Positions 43,732-52,319 of a stretch of 64,000 nucleotides of DNA are shown here, piece by piece. The position numbers and the translations under genes are program-made. The DNA is from Leptothoe sp034932105 (lineage in GTDB: Bacteria; Cyanobacteriota; Cyanobacteriia; Phormidesmidales; Phormidesmidaceae): NCBI RefSeq assembly GCF_034932105.1, contig NZ_JAYGIG010000114.1, forward strand, positions 1 to 64,000, in the 5' to 3' direction. Under the pieces are notes generated by a model. The model ran no database searches. It was not told the DNA's origin and saw only the letters and a program-made list of their open reading frames with translations. Within the stretch, counting starts at the first letter, position 1. Each line of letters begins with the position of its first letter.

Positions 43732-44661
43732 ATGCTGTTGCAACCCACCACCACTGCCTCATCTGCGTCTATGTTGGCGTCTATAGACGAGTCCTATGAA
43801 CGCTGTCGGCAAATTACTGCTAAGTACTCAAAAACATTTTATATGGGTACGATGCTGATGTCTGAGGCTAAGCGTCGTGCCATCTGGGCCATCTATGTTT
43901 GGTGTCGTCGTACGGATGAATTAGTGGATGGTCCCTCTGCCCAATTCACGACCGAATCAACCCTCGATGATTGGGAAGACCAGTTGGAGTCTGTTTTTTT
44001 GGGCAAGCCCCAGGACGACTATGACGTGGCTATGGTGGATGCGCTGGAGCATTTTGCCCTAGATATTCAGCCGTTTCGGGACATGATTTCTGGCCAGCGC
44101 ATGGATCTGCAATGTTCTCGATATGAGACCTTTGAGGATTTAAAGCTCTATTGCTATCGGGTGGCGGGCACTGTGGGTCTAATGTCTACAGTGGTTATGG
44201 GGGTAGATCCTGAATACAATACGGCGCCTTGGGCCCAGTCGTTGCCCTGTCCCATTGAGGAGGCCATTGCTCTGGGGATTGCCAATCAGCTCACAAATAT
44301 TTTGCGTGATGTGGGGGAAGATGCCCGCCGTGGCCGGATCTATCTACCCCTCGAAGATCTTGAACTTTTCAAATACAGTGAAGCAGATTTGATTAATGGG
44401 GTGATAGATGATCGGTGGCGGGCCCTGATGCGTTTTCAGATTCAGCGGGCACTGAAGTTTTATCGACAGGCGGAAGGGGGCATTAGTGTACTCAGTCCTG
44501 ATGCTCGATGGCCTGTTTGGTCGGCCCTCATGCTGTACCGCAAGATTCTGGATGTCATTGCTGAAAATCAATACGATGTATTTAATCGCCGGGCCTTTGT
44601 CCCTACCGTACGCAAGCTCCTGTGTTTACCCCCTGCCCTATTGCGGGCTCGAGTCCTTTAG
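43732..44661 (+). CDS. crtB: Phytoene synthase
   Basis: Joins two geranylgeranyl diphosphates to phytoene, the first committed step of carotenoid synthesis, at the membrane surface. The two Asp-rich motifs are visible: RRTDELVDG (DxxxD type) and NQLTNILRDVGEDARRGR. YSKTFYMGTMLM and CYRVAGTVGLM are family blocks. The 309-residue length is typical. A clear AAGGA Shine-Dalgarno site precedes the ATG. pds (crtP), often adjacent to crtB in cyanobacteria, is not in the neighbouring sequence. Confidence 0.97.
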   Translation: MLLQPTTTASSASMLASIDESYERCRQITAKYSKTFYMGTMLMSEAKRRAIWAIYVWCRRTDELVDGPSAQFTTESTLDDWEDQLESVFLGKPQDDYDVAMVDALEHFALDIQPFRDMISGQRMDLQCSRYETFEDLKLYCYRVAGTVGLMSTVVMGVDPEYNTAPWAQSLPCPIEEAIALGIANQLTNILRDVGEDARRGRIYLPLEDLELFKYSEADLINGVIDDRWRALMRFQIQRALKFYRQAEGGISVLSPDARWPVWSALMLYRKILDVIAENQYDVFNRRAFVPTVRKLLCLPPALLRARVL

Positions 44662-44700
44662 CTGAGGGAGACTTGAAGCTAAAGCTCCTAAATAACCGCC

Positions 44701-44754
44701 ACATCAGCAACAAGCAGGCCAGGGACTAGTCCTTGGCCTGCTTGTTGCTGATGT
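44701..44754. terminator. First of two long hairpins between crtB and the RRM gene
   Basis: Perfect arms of 21 bp (44701-44721 and 44734-44754; core CAGCAACAAGCAGGCC) enclose GGGACTAGTCCT, which itself extends the stem by several pairs. It lies 40 bp after the crtB stop. There is no long T tract on the plus side. Likely a transcription end or RNA-stabilising 3' structure. Confidence 0.75.
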
Positions 44755-44774
44755 TTGCTGAAGTTATTGTGGGC

Positions 44775-44809
44775 GGAGCAATCGGCTGAAATCTTCAGCC
44801 GATTGCTCC
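44775..44809. terminator. Second long hairpin between crtB and the RRM gene
   Basis: GGAGCAATCGGCTGAA (44775-44790) pairs perfectly with 44794-44809 around a 3-nt loop. It lies 17 bp from the stop of the minus-strand RRM gene, so it may end that transcript. Confidence 0.72.
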
Positions 44810-44825
44810 CCTAATCGAATTGTGA

Positions 44826-45293
44826 CTAAGAAGCCGTTGTTTGGGCAGCGAGCATCTCTTTCAACTTTTCCAGGTCAGAGGCCCAGCGAGGATCTGGTTG
44901 AGTATTTTCTGGAGCTGGTGCGATGTAACTGTTGTTGTTGGGTTTACGGCCAGCAGCAGGCCCATTTCGCTTCCCGCCGACCTTATTCCGATTAGCAGCT
45001 ACTACAGGTGCAGCAACAGCAGCAGTGCCCTCATTTTCTTTGCTACGGGGCATAGCCTTTTCAACTTTAAGAGTGATATCTTGCAGTGCCTGGTCATTGT
45101 ATTTGCTGACCAGCGTATCTGCGATTTCGTCGGTTTTAACGGTTACAAAACCAAAACCACGACATTTTCCAGTTTTCCGATCTGCGATCAGCTTGACTGA
45201 AACGATATTCTCAACATCTTCTGCAAAAACGGCTTCAAACTCCTCGCGTTCTAGGTCACGGGGTAGGTTGCCAATATATAAGCGCACTGACAT
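44826..45293 (-). CDS. RRM-type RNA-binding protein (cyanobacterial Rbp family)
   Basis: A 155-residue protein with one RNA recognition motif: RNP2 LYIGNL at residues 5-10 and RNP1 CRGFGFVTV at about 45-53. The C-terminal part has a basic Gly/Lys/Arg-Asn stretch (KVGGKRNGPAAGRKPNNN) followed by an acidic helix; it is longer than the minimal approximately 100-residue Rbp form. Cyanobacterial Rbp proteins are cold-regulated and bind mRNAs, including thylakoid-protein mRNAs. I chose ATG 45293 because family members begin MSxRLYxGNLP; the frame is open to 45356. The long upstream spacer fits a long regulated 5' leader. Confidence 0.93.
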   Translation of the reverse strand: MSVRLYIGNLPRDLEREEFEAVFAEDVENIVSVKLIADRKTGKCRGFGFVTVKTDEIADTLVSKYNDQALQDITLKVEKAMPRSKENEGTAAVAAPVVAANRNKVGGKRNGPAAGRKPNNNSYIAPAPENTQPDPRWASDLEKLKEMLAAQTTAS

Positions 45294-45979
45294 GAAGATA
45301 CCTCTTAAACAAATTTGAAAAACAACTGCAGCTGGTGGATCAGCAAAAATAGCCAATTCATCCTGGGACTCAAGAATATCCAGAACAAAACTTGCAGCTA
45401 TAGCTTTGAATGATTAAACAAGTGACGAACCGCAGCGAAAACTAACTGGCTATTCTCAGAGATTCACTACTTTGATGAGTCCAAAACCCTATTTGGGCGG
45501 TTTGCTAAAATCATCTCTACCCTCTGCTACATAGTCATTAACACAACTAATTATCACTTTCTAGACCAGAGGTTTCCCATTGCATTAAATGGGAAATAGA
45601 CCGTATCTCTACTTCATCAAGGTATCACGCTGTCCGATGCCAAGCCAAGCTATTCAGTGGTTTTTTTGGTGAAGCTTCCTAAAGATAGGGTGGAGTCAGT
45701 AGTGGCTCCTACGATGACTATTTAATAAAAAACAATTAGTAAAAAACCAGCCGTATTAAGGGGCTGGTTTGCTGTGTTGAGAGTAGGAGAACTCGACACC
45801 TAACGCCAAATTTCCAGTTAAAAACTTGGCTAATAGCTAGGCTACTAGTGTCTGTTAATAAAAGTTAACACTTTACGAAGGTTGTTGCAATGTGGGATCT
45901 GGATTGCATCGTTTGGTGATTTTGGATGGATTCATTAGGCTGGGCTAAATCCCCTTAGCATTTAACCTCCTTAACCCTC
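45294..45979. other. 686-bp spacer upstream of the RRM gene
   Basis: No gene is supported. The right part has the terminator of the M48-type gene; the left part should contain the promoter and 5' leader of the RRM gene. I see no rpsU or other small ribosomal gene here. Confidence 0.55.
45741..45770 (-). terminator. Terminator downstream of the M48-type gene
   Basis: On the minus strand AAACCAGCC and GGCTGGTTT (arms 45744-45752 and 45762-45770) form a 9-bp stem with 9-nt loop followed by six T in total. It is 210 bp after the M48-type stop codon, the nearest upstream gene on that strand. Confidence 0.72.
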
Positions 45980-48481
45980 TTAAACCCCCTTAAGTATGAG
46001 CCAGAGGCCGTAACTGAGGGGTAGGAGGCTAATAATGGATGACCAGAGGGGATGTTGAGCTTTTTTTATCTGGTTTTGGTGGGTTCGTAGTTGATCAATG
46101 TCAATCCAGATATGATGCCCCCGGCGAAACCAGCCGGTGACGGTGATGGGTTGCTGTAGCCAGTTAGCTAATCCGTTGATATTGCTCAGGGGGCCTAGGT
46201 AGGCGGTATGGTGTAATTTAATGCTGCCCTGAGTTGTGTTGAGTCTCCATTCTTGACCTAGCCAGTTTGCTAAGGCTGGTCGGCCTGTCAGGGTGCCGTT
46301 GATTTTGATCGGTAAACTGCTGACGGGAATCAGGGTGGTGTCGGTTTGCCACTGCGCTAAGGTTGTTTCAGGGGTGGGTGACGGAGCTGCTATTTCTGGG
46401 AAAAAAGAGTTAATGCGTAATAGCTGGCCAGTGGCTGCACCAATGAGAGGCATGCTAGTGAGGATACTGCGGTCTTTGTAAAGCCAGGCTAGCAGAGGGA
46501 AATCTAGACTTGTTGCGATCGCACCCACTAGCCACAGGAGTATGGCTACCCCCAGACCCAGGACTAAGCCGGACCAAGCTCCCCCTTGCAGGAGTAGGCG
46601 GAGCCAATCGTCCTGAGAAAGTGCATGGGAGCCATTTTTTAATCGTAATTGCGCAAAATTAAGACTGGGCTGAAGTTTCCAGTGCCGTCCATAGGCCCCC
46701 AAGGTGTAAAGCCTATCTCCTAGGGGCGGGTGAGCCTGATTTACCGATAGCCAGTGGCGTAGGGGGTTAGATGCTCCCCAGGCAAAGTGGTGGATCGATG
46801 CCCTCCCGTCCCCTGGCCCCACGGGTAGCATCAACGCCAAGCTTTCCAGCAGCGGCGGTGTATACCCTTGCTGTGCAATGGCTGCTGCCATGGCCGTTGA
46901 CAGTTTGCCTAAGGCCCGTAACAGGCCATTGGGATTGCCGGTGAGTTCGGACGTGGTGCGGTCTCGGTAGGGGGTCCGGGTCCGGGCTACACCGCAGCCG
47001 ACCTGAGCCAATAGCCAAAAAATGCCATAGCTGACGGTGGCCAGAGCGCCAGCTGTGAGCTTGATGGGCGTGGGACGCTGCTCACCCCAATGGGCCAAGC
47101 TCCAATAGGCCCGATGCAATGCCTGGAGCAGTAGACCCTGGGTGGATAGCACGACCCAGTCTAAATTTGACCAGTGGCTGAGTTCGTAAACTATGACAGC
47201 GGCCAATTCATCGGCCGTTAATCGATCCAGCAGTCCTTGGCTGATTACAAGCTGGCCATAACGGGGCCGCCATCCATAGGAAAAAATCAGGGGCAGATCG
47301 CTGGCCAGTAGGTGGATTTTGGGTAAGGGCCAGCGACGTTTAGTACAAAGGCGACGCAATAGCTGGCTGGCTTCTGAACTGTGGGTTTGTAATTGTTGGT
47401 GGGTGAGGGGGGTGGAGGGAGGTAGCAATAATGGCCATAGCCAATGGGCGACGATAGTCACGAGGGCGAGGCCCATGATCACGGTCCAAGTCTGGGGCTC
47501 CCAAAAAAAGGCGGCGAGCCGGATTTGGATGGGCAACAGTCGATCGAGAAACTGGATATAGTTACGGACCAGCGCCACGCCGCTGCTCACTAACCAGCGT
47601 ATGACAAAGAAAAGGATAGATATGGTAGCCAGTTGGACAAACCATAGGGGGCCCATATTCATCTTGCCTAGGGATTTTAAGCTGCTCAGGCGACTTCCCT
47701 GGGGCCAGGTTTCAGGACCTGCAAAGGAAGTGTCTAAGGAAGAGTGCTTAGAGGATGCTGTTGGCGAATTTTGTGGCTGCTTGGGGCTCCCTTGATCCAG
47801 CGGCCCTTGGCTGTGCTCAGGTGGGTGGGGGATGACTGCAGCCGTGCTGGGTGGAGTGGACGATATATCGGGTGCTGGAGCGGGCGACATATTGACAGAT
47901 GGTGCGGTACTGTCATTCCCTAAACCAGTCTCTAAACCCTTGCCTAGATTACTGTTGAGGGTTTGATAATGAAACAAGGACGGCGGCTGTACCTGGTTTC
48001 CTGGGATGTCCTTGAGTGTTTGTGAGGGGCCGGTGTGCGTAGACAGTACGCTGTCTTTTGGGGGGGCTGGAACAACGGTTGGCTCAGTTGTCCCGGTTGG
48101 ACTAGTTGTCCCCGTTTCGTTCGTTGGGTTGAAGGGGACAAACCCGCTGGCTGTCGGTATCTCAGGACGGTTAACGGTTTGTTCCGTTGATAGTTTGGCC
48201 TGATCAGTCGCTAGCTGCTGTAGTTTATCGTGGGCCCACTGGCGGATGGATTGACTGCGACTTTTGAGTAGGGGCTGGCATAGGGTTTGTGCCTGTCCAT
48301 GATCGCCTTGTGCTTCATAGGTGCGGATCAGACCCATTTGAGCTTTAATGCGATGGCTGGTGCTGATGTTTTCTGTCTGGCAGAGGTGCTGAAACGTTGC
48401 GATCGCACGCCCATAGTCTTTTTGTTTAATTGCAGCCAGCCCTGCTTTAATCAACTGTTCTGGCGATCGATCCAAATCCAT
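45980..48481 (-). CDS. M48-family membrane protein with altered zinc motif (YELSH)
   Basis: An 833-residue protein: helical TPR-like N terminus (about 5-95), a Pro/Ser/Thr-rich linker (about 95-260), two membrane helices (about 285-310 and 335-365), an M48/Ste24p/HtpX-like domain, further hydrophobic segments near 650-680 and a C-terminal helix. In M48 enzymes the zinc motif is HExxH; here the block reads ADELAAVIVYELSHWSN, with Tyr432 (codon at 47186-47188) in place of the first His. The downstream Glu ligand region, YRDRTTSELTGNPNG, is kept. It may be a pseudoprotease. The start at ATG 48481 has AGAGGA 7 nt upstream; the frame is open to 48532. It lies 53 bp after the SbcD-like gene. Confidence 0.85.
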   Translation of the reverse strand: MDLDRSPEQLIKAGLAAIKQKDYGRAIATFQHLCQTENISTSHRIKAQMGLIRTYEAQGDHGQAQTLCQPLLKSRSQSIRQWAHDKLQQLATDQAKLSTEQTVNRPEIPTASGFVPFNPTNETGTTSPTGTTEPTVVPAPPKDSVLSTHTGPSQTLKDIPGNQVQPPSLFHYQTLNSNLGKGLETGLGNDSTAPSVNMSPAPAPDISSTPPSTAAVIPHPPEHSQGPLDQGSPKQPQNSPTASSKHSSLDTSFAGPETWPQGSRLSSLKSLGKMNMGPLWFVQLATISILFFVIRWLVSSGVALVRNYIQFLDRLLPIQIRLAAFFWEPQTWTVIMGLALVTIVAHWLWPLLLPPSTPLTHQQLQTHSSEASQLLRRLCTKRRWPLPKIHLLASDLPLIFSYGWRPRYGQLVISQGLLDRLTADELAAVIVYELSHWSNLDWVVLSTQGLLLQALHRAYWSLAHWGEQRPTPIKLTAGALATVSYGIFWLLAQVGCGVARTRTPYRDRTTSELTGNPNGLLRALGKLSTAMAAAIAQQGYTPPLLESLALMLPVGPGDGRASIHHFAWGASNPLRHWLSVNQAHPPLGDRLYTLGAYGRHWKLQPSLNFAQLRLKNGSHALSQDDWLRLLLQGGAWSGLVLGLGVAILLWLVGAIATSLDFPLLAWLYKDRSILTSMPLIGAATGQLLRINSFFPEIAAPSPTPETTLAQWQTDTTLIPVSSLPIKINGTLTGRPALANWLGQEWRLNTTQGSIKLHHTAYLGPLSNINGLANWLQQPITVTGWFRRGHHIWIDIDQLRTHQNQIKKAQHPLWSSIISLLPLSYGLWLILKGV

Positions 48482-48534
48482 ACAGATATCCTCTGATGTC
48501 ATTGATAGTAGTGCAGGGAATACGTGCCGCAATC

Positions 48535-49836
48535 TTAGCGTGAATGATCCTCAGCAGGTGTGGCAGGGTCCTCAGCAGATAGGCCATGGGCAGGGAGTAA
48601 CATCTCCTCCACCAATCCATAGAGAGTCTCTTCATTTTCCCCCGTTAACTGACGTTCTTTGAGATCAATCAGTCCTGCGGCCAGGGGTTGGGCTAGTTTT
48701 TTATAGACATTATTTGCCGATAGAAGATCGGTAAAAATCTCTCGTTCAATATGATGCCGATCCGCATCAGCCGGCAGTGGCGTGCCATAGGCCACCGCAT
48801 CCACCTCATACTTCAGCAAGAAAATTAAGGCATTACAGCGATCTTGCAATAAGCTCTGCAGCTGTCTGGTATCTAGCTCTAGCCGATCAAAGCCCACCTG
48901 TCCTTCAATGCGTAACTCCACAATCGGTTGCTGTTCCAGGATGATTTGTTTTTGTGCAATGGCTCGATCAATCACGCTAAGGGCGAGACCTTCCACCTCC
49001 TCTAACGCTTCTTGCCCCCGTAGCTTTAGGGACAAGCGAGCAATGGGGCGCTGGCGATAATCGGTCTCTAGCTGGGCATTCACCTGTCCATGGCTGATTT
49101 CCACAGTCAGGGCACCCCGCTCAAAAGCCCCCTCTTCCACATTGTTAGCCTCAAGGGCGCCAGGATTGAAGACCCAATTATCAACGGTGTAATACTTATG
49201 AATATGCCCTAATCCCAGGTAATGTATCCCGGCTGCCTTGAGTGGTAGTAACTCACCATAGCGGAGGGCTCCAGAGTAGCGAGCAATTTGTCCCTCTAGA
49301 CCGTGGTGGAACAGCAAAATCTGAGAGTCTGGACCCGGTGGTAATGCCGTAATCGCTGCCGCAATCTGTTGGATGGCTTTGGGAGCGGCGGCACCGTACC
49401 AGCTTGAGCCCAATATGCGTACACCACATTCGAGATCAATATATCCGCCCCGTTTTGTTGCCTCGTCCCAGGGCACATACATGGTTTCACCCGGGCTGGG
49501 TTCCAGGAGTTTAAGTAACCCCCAGTCCGATAGGTAGCGCAGCCAACTAGTTTTTGTCCCATAGGGACAGTTATCGTGATTGCCTTCGATGGCAATTACT
49601 GGAATTCCGACCGTTTGTAATTGTTGGAGGCAGAGCTGGGCCTGATTCAAAATTGCGGGTTGAATCATCCGATGCTCAAAGAGATCACCGGCAATGACGA
49701 CGAAATCTACGGCTGTACCAACGGCATATCGCTCAAATACATCCCACAACGTGTGGAAGAAGTCCCTGGTACGTACTTTGCTGTTGTAGCGGTCAAAGCC
49801 CAGGTGCACATCGGCAACATGCAAAAATTTGGCCAT
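48535..49836 (-). CDS. SbcD/Mre11-like metallophosphoesterase (DNA repair nuclease)
   Basis: A 433-residue nuclease-type phosphoesterase. All metal motifs of the Mre11/SbcD fold are present in order: HVADVHLG near residue 6, AGDLFEHR, EGNHDN, LFHHGLEG and GHIHKYY. A helical region of about 150 residues follows the catalytic domain. SbcD normally pairs with the ATPase SbcC to process DNA ends and hairpins; no sbcC gene is adjacent. The M48-type gene follows 53 bp downstream and prfA lies 17 bp upstream on the same strand, so prfA, this gene and the M48-type gene may share transcription. Confidence 0.9.
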   Translation of the reverse strand: MAKFLHVADVHLGFDRYNSKVRTRDFFHTLWDVFERYAVGTAVDFVVIAGDLFEHRMIQPAILNQAQLCLQQLQTVGIPVIAIEGNHDNCPYGTKTSWLRYLSDWGLLKLLEPSPGETMYVPWDEATKRGGYIDLECGVRILGSSWYGAAAPKAIQQIAAAITALPPGPDSQILLFHHGLEGQIARYSGALRYGELLPLKAAGIHYLGLGHIHKYYTVDNWVFNPGALEANNVEEGAFERGALTVEISHGQVNAQLETDYRQRPIARLSLKLRGQEALEEVEGLALSVIDRAIAQKQIILEQQPIVELRIEGQVGFDRLELDTRQLQSLLQDRCNALIFLLKYEVDAVAYGTPLPADADRHHIEREIFTDLLSANNVYKKLAQPLAAGLIDLKERQLTGENEETLYGLVEEMLLPAHGLSAEDPATPAEDHSR

Positions 49837-49853
49837 AGTTCAGGATGCCCTAT

Positions 49854-50957
49854 CTACAGCGACTTTGTAGATTCTGCCGCTAATTGCTCCAGCTTAGCCT
49901 GTTGATCTTGGCTGATGCAGGATTGGATCATGATATCGATATCTCCTTCTAAGGCCGGTGCCAGGCTAAAATTTTGCCCCAGGCGATGATCGGTCACCCG
50001 ATTATCCTTGTAGTTATAGGTGCGAATTTTCTCGGAACGTGACCCCGTACCGACTTGGGAGCGTCGCATGTCGGTCACTTCGGCCTGTTGCTCTTGCAGC
50101 ATCATGTCGTAGAGCTTGGCCCGCAAAATTTGCATGGCGCGTTCTCGGTTTTGGAGTTGGGATCTCTCCTCCGTACAAAAAATCCGAATGCCTGTGGGTT
50201 TGTGGAATAAGTCAACAGCCGTCTCAACTTTGTTCACATTCTGTCCCCCGGCCCCTCCCGAACGGGCCGTACTCAGGTCAATATCCTTTGGATCAATTTT
50301 GACTTCCACATCGTCCACTTCAGGCATCACCGCTACTGTGGCGGTGGATGTGTGGACACGACCGCTGGTTTCTGTAGCCGGTACCCGCTGAACCCGGTGA
50401 ACACCCGCTTCAAACTTCAGTTTGCTATAGACTTGGTCCCCTTTAATTTCTAGAATCGCCTCTTTACAGCCCCCCATGTCAGCAACTGAATGACTCAGCG
50501 TCTGTACTTTCCATCCCTGACCTTCAGAATAGCGGGAATACATGCGTAGCAAATCGCCTGCCCAGATGCCCGCTTCATCGCCCCCAGTCCCAGCTCGAAT
50601 CTCCAACATAATGTTTTTATCGTCGTTGGGATCTCGCGGTAGTAAAAGAATCTTTAACCGAACTTCCAAGGCTTTAATGGTTTCCTGAAGTTCCTTAACT
50701 TCCATCGCCGCCATTTCCCGCAGTTCTGCATCTCCAGCGGACTCTTTAAAGACTTCTTGGGCCTCTACATAGTCTGACTGGGCTTTTTTCCACTCGTCGT
50801 AGGTGTTGATGGTTTCTTCTAAGGAAGCCCGTGCTTTGGCGATTTTCTGAAACTCATCTGGGTCTTTAGCGACGTCCGGATCCGCCAGACGGTGCGTGAG
50901 TTCTTCAAAAGTTTGGTCAACCGACCTTAGTTTGTCGAGGAGATATTGCTCAGCCAT
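49854..50957 (-). CDS. prfA: Peptide chain release factor 1
   Basis: Recognises UAA and UAG stop codons and triggers peptidyl-tRNA hydrolysis. The codon-reading tripeptide PAT occurs in VQRVPATETSGR, and the catalytic GGQ is in SGGAGGQNVNKVETAV. The 367-residue length is standard. It lies downstream of rpmE, separated by a terminator, and directly upstream of the SbcD-like gene. It is the usual last member of the cyanobacterial alpha-operon neighbourhood. Confidence 0.97.
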   Translation of the reverse strand: MAEQYLLDKLRSVDQTFEELTHRLADPDVAKDPDEFQKIAKARASLEETINTYDEWKKAQSDYVEAQEVFKESAGDAELREMAAMEVKELQETIKALEVRLKILLLPRDPNDDKNIMLEIRAGTGGDEAGIWAGDLLRMYSRYSEGQGWKVQTLSHSVADMGGCKEAILEIKGDQVYSKLKFEAGVHRVQRVPATETSGRVHTSTATVAVMPEVDDVEVKIDPKDIDLSTARSGGAGGQNVNKVETAVDLFHKPTGIRIFCTEERSQLQNRERAMQILRAKLYDMMLQEQQAEVTDMRRSQVGTGSRSEKIRTYNYKDNRVTDHRLGQNFSLAPALEGDIDIMIQSCISQDQQAKLEQLAAESTKSL

Positions 50958-51002
50958 GGAATTTCAAGTATGGAAGCGGGTTACTGCTTATGGGGCCCAA
51001 TA

Positions 51003-51037
51003 TAAAAACATCCGAGGAATATGGTAACCCCTCGGAT
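51003..51037 (-). terminator. Terminator between rpmE and prfA
   Basis: On the minus strand ATCCGAGG and CCTCGGAT (arms 51030-51037 and 51010-51017) form an 8-bp stem with 12-nt loop followed by GTTTTTAT. It should end the ribosomal transcript and separate prfA from it. Confidence 0.8.
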
Positions 51038-51057
51038 TCAAATGACGTTATTAGCAG

Positions 51058-51297
51058 CTAACCTTTGGCGCTTTCGGGGCTCTTCTGACTATCAGACATG
51101 CCGTACTTACGTAGGAACCGTTCCACACGACCTTCCGTATCAATAATTTTTTGAGTGCCTGTGTAGAAAGGATGGTTGCCAGACCACACATCAACGTGAA
51201 GTTCAGGCTTGGTGGAGCCCACCGTCATAACTAATTTGCCGTCGCAGTAAACCTTGGCATCGGGATACCACTCGGGATGAATATCAGCTTTTGGCAT
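51058..51297 (-). CDS. rpmE: 50S ribosomal protein L31
   Basis: A 79-residue large-subunit protein bridging the central protuberance and 30S head. The MPKADIHPEWYPDAKVYCDG opening, TVGSTKPELHVDVWSGNHPFYTG block and FLRKYG near the end are L31 hallmarks. It has Cys-poor (C-minus) form, keeping a single Cys, so it does not bind zinc as the four-Cys type does. It follows rpsI by 47 bp. Confidence 0.96.
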   Translation of the reverse strand: MPKADIHPEWYPDAKVYCDGKLVMTVGSTKPELHVDVWSGNHPFYTGTQKIIDTEGRVERFLRKYGMSDSQKSPESAKG

Positions 51298-51344
51298 TGT
51301 TCTGTTCCGGAGAGTGAAATGGTTAAAAAATTAATAACCCAAAC

Positions 51345-51755
51345 TTAACGCTTGGAGAACTGGGAAGCTTTACGGGCTTTCTTCAAACCGTACTTCTTCC
51401 GTTCCTTACAGCGGGGATCACGGGTTAGATAGCCTTCAATTTTTAGCGGACCTCGGTTGGAGGGATCTAGCTCACATAGGGCACGAGCTACGCCGAGTTT
51501 GATGGCATCGGCTTGACCGGTCAGTCCACCACCCCGAACATTAACTAAGATATCGTAGTCAGATTCCAATCCCAGGGTTTCCAGGGGGGCCTTGGTGGCC
51601 GACATGTAGGCGGCATTATTTTGTAGATGGGTTTCACCCGGCTTGCCATTAACGACAAGCTTGCCATCTCCAGGTACTAGACGTACACGGGCAACCGACG
51701 CTTTACGGCGTCCAGTACCCCAATAAACTACGCGATCCGCTTGTCCTTCCGACAT
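51345..51755 (-). CDS. rpsI: 30S ribosomal protein S9
   Basis: Small-subunit protein whose C-terminal tail contacts P-site tRNA. The N-terminal YWGTGRRKASVARVRLVPG block and C-terminal RDPRCKERKKYGLKKARKASQFSKR (tail in parts) are diagnostic; the terminal SKR is intact. I chose ATG 51755 (MSEGQADRVVYWG), giving 136 residues; the frame is open to 51857 but that would overlap rplM. Confidence 0.96.
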   Translation of the reverse strand: MSEGQADRVVYWGTGRRKASVARVRLVPGDGKLVVNGKPGETHLQNNAAYMSATKAPLETLGLESDYDILVNVRGGGLTGQADAIKLGVARALCELDPSNRGPLKIEGYLTRDPRCKERKKYGLKKARKASQFSKR

Positions 51756-51801
51756 GTGACTATGTTCTCCTGCAAGTAATGGTGAGTGGGTGATGATTGA
51801 C

Positions 51802-52233
51802 CTAGAGATCGATGGCTGCCGGTTTCTGAGCCTCGTGGGGATGCTCTGGGCCTGCATAGACTTTCAGATTCGTAAACAATTTCCGGCCTAGGGCATTCTT
51901 GGGCAGCATTCCCTTAACGGCTTTTTCAATAATGCGTTCGGGAATCCGATTCTGCAGCTGGGCGAAGGTTTCAACTTTCATCCCACCGGGACGACCAGAG
52001 TGGCGATGATATAACTTTTGTTCACGTTTTCTGCCGGTGACAGTCACTTTCTCGGCATTGATGACAACGACAAAGTCACCCGTATCCATGTTCGGGGTAA
52101 ACGTCGGCTTATTCTTGCCCCGTAAGATACTAGCAATTTCCGTGGCAAGACGACCCAGCCGCTTGTCTGTGGCGTCAACGACGTACCACTTTTTATCAAT
52201 TTCTTGAACGGGAGGAATGTAGGTTTTAAACAT
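51802..52233 (-). CDS. rplM: 50S ribosomal protein L13
   Basis: An early-assembly large-subunit protein. Diagnostic blocks: WYVVDATDKRLGRLATEIAS, GDFVVVINAEKVTVTGRK, YHRHSGRPGGMK and KGMLPKNALGR. The 143-residue length is normal. It sits 46 bp before rpsI, the standard pair. Confidence 0.97.
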   Translation of the reverse strand: MFKTYIPPVQEIDKKWYVVDATDKRLGRLATEIASILRGKNKPTFTPNMDTGDFVVVINAEKVTVTGRKREQKLYHRHSGRPGGMKVETFAQLQNRIPERIIEKAVKGMLPKNALGRKLFTNLKVYAGPEHPHEAQKPAAIDL

Positions 52234-52319
52234 GCTTAGGCTCTGATATCAACGAACTGTAGGGGACGCGGCTATAGGATAAGAGTGATGAGTCACATCT
52301 TCCCGATTGCCTAGGCAAT

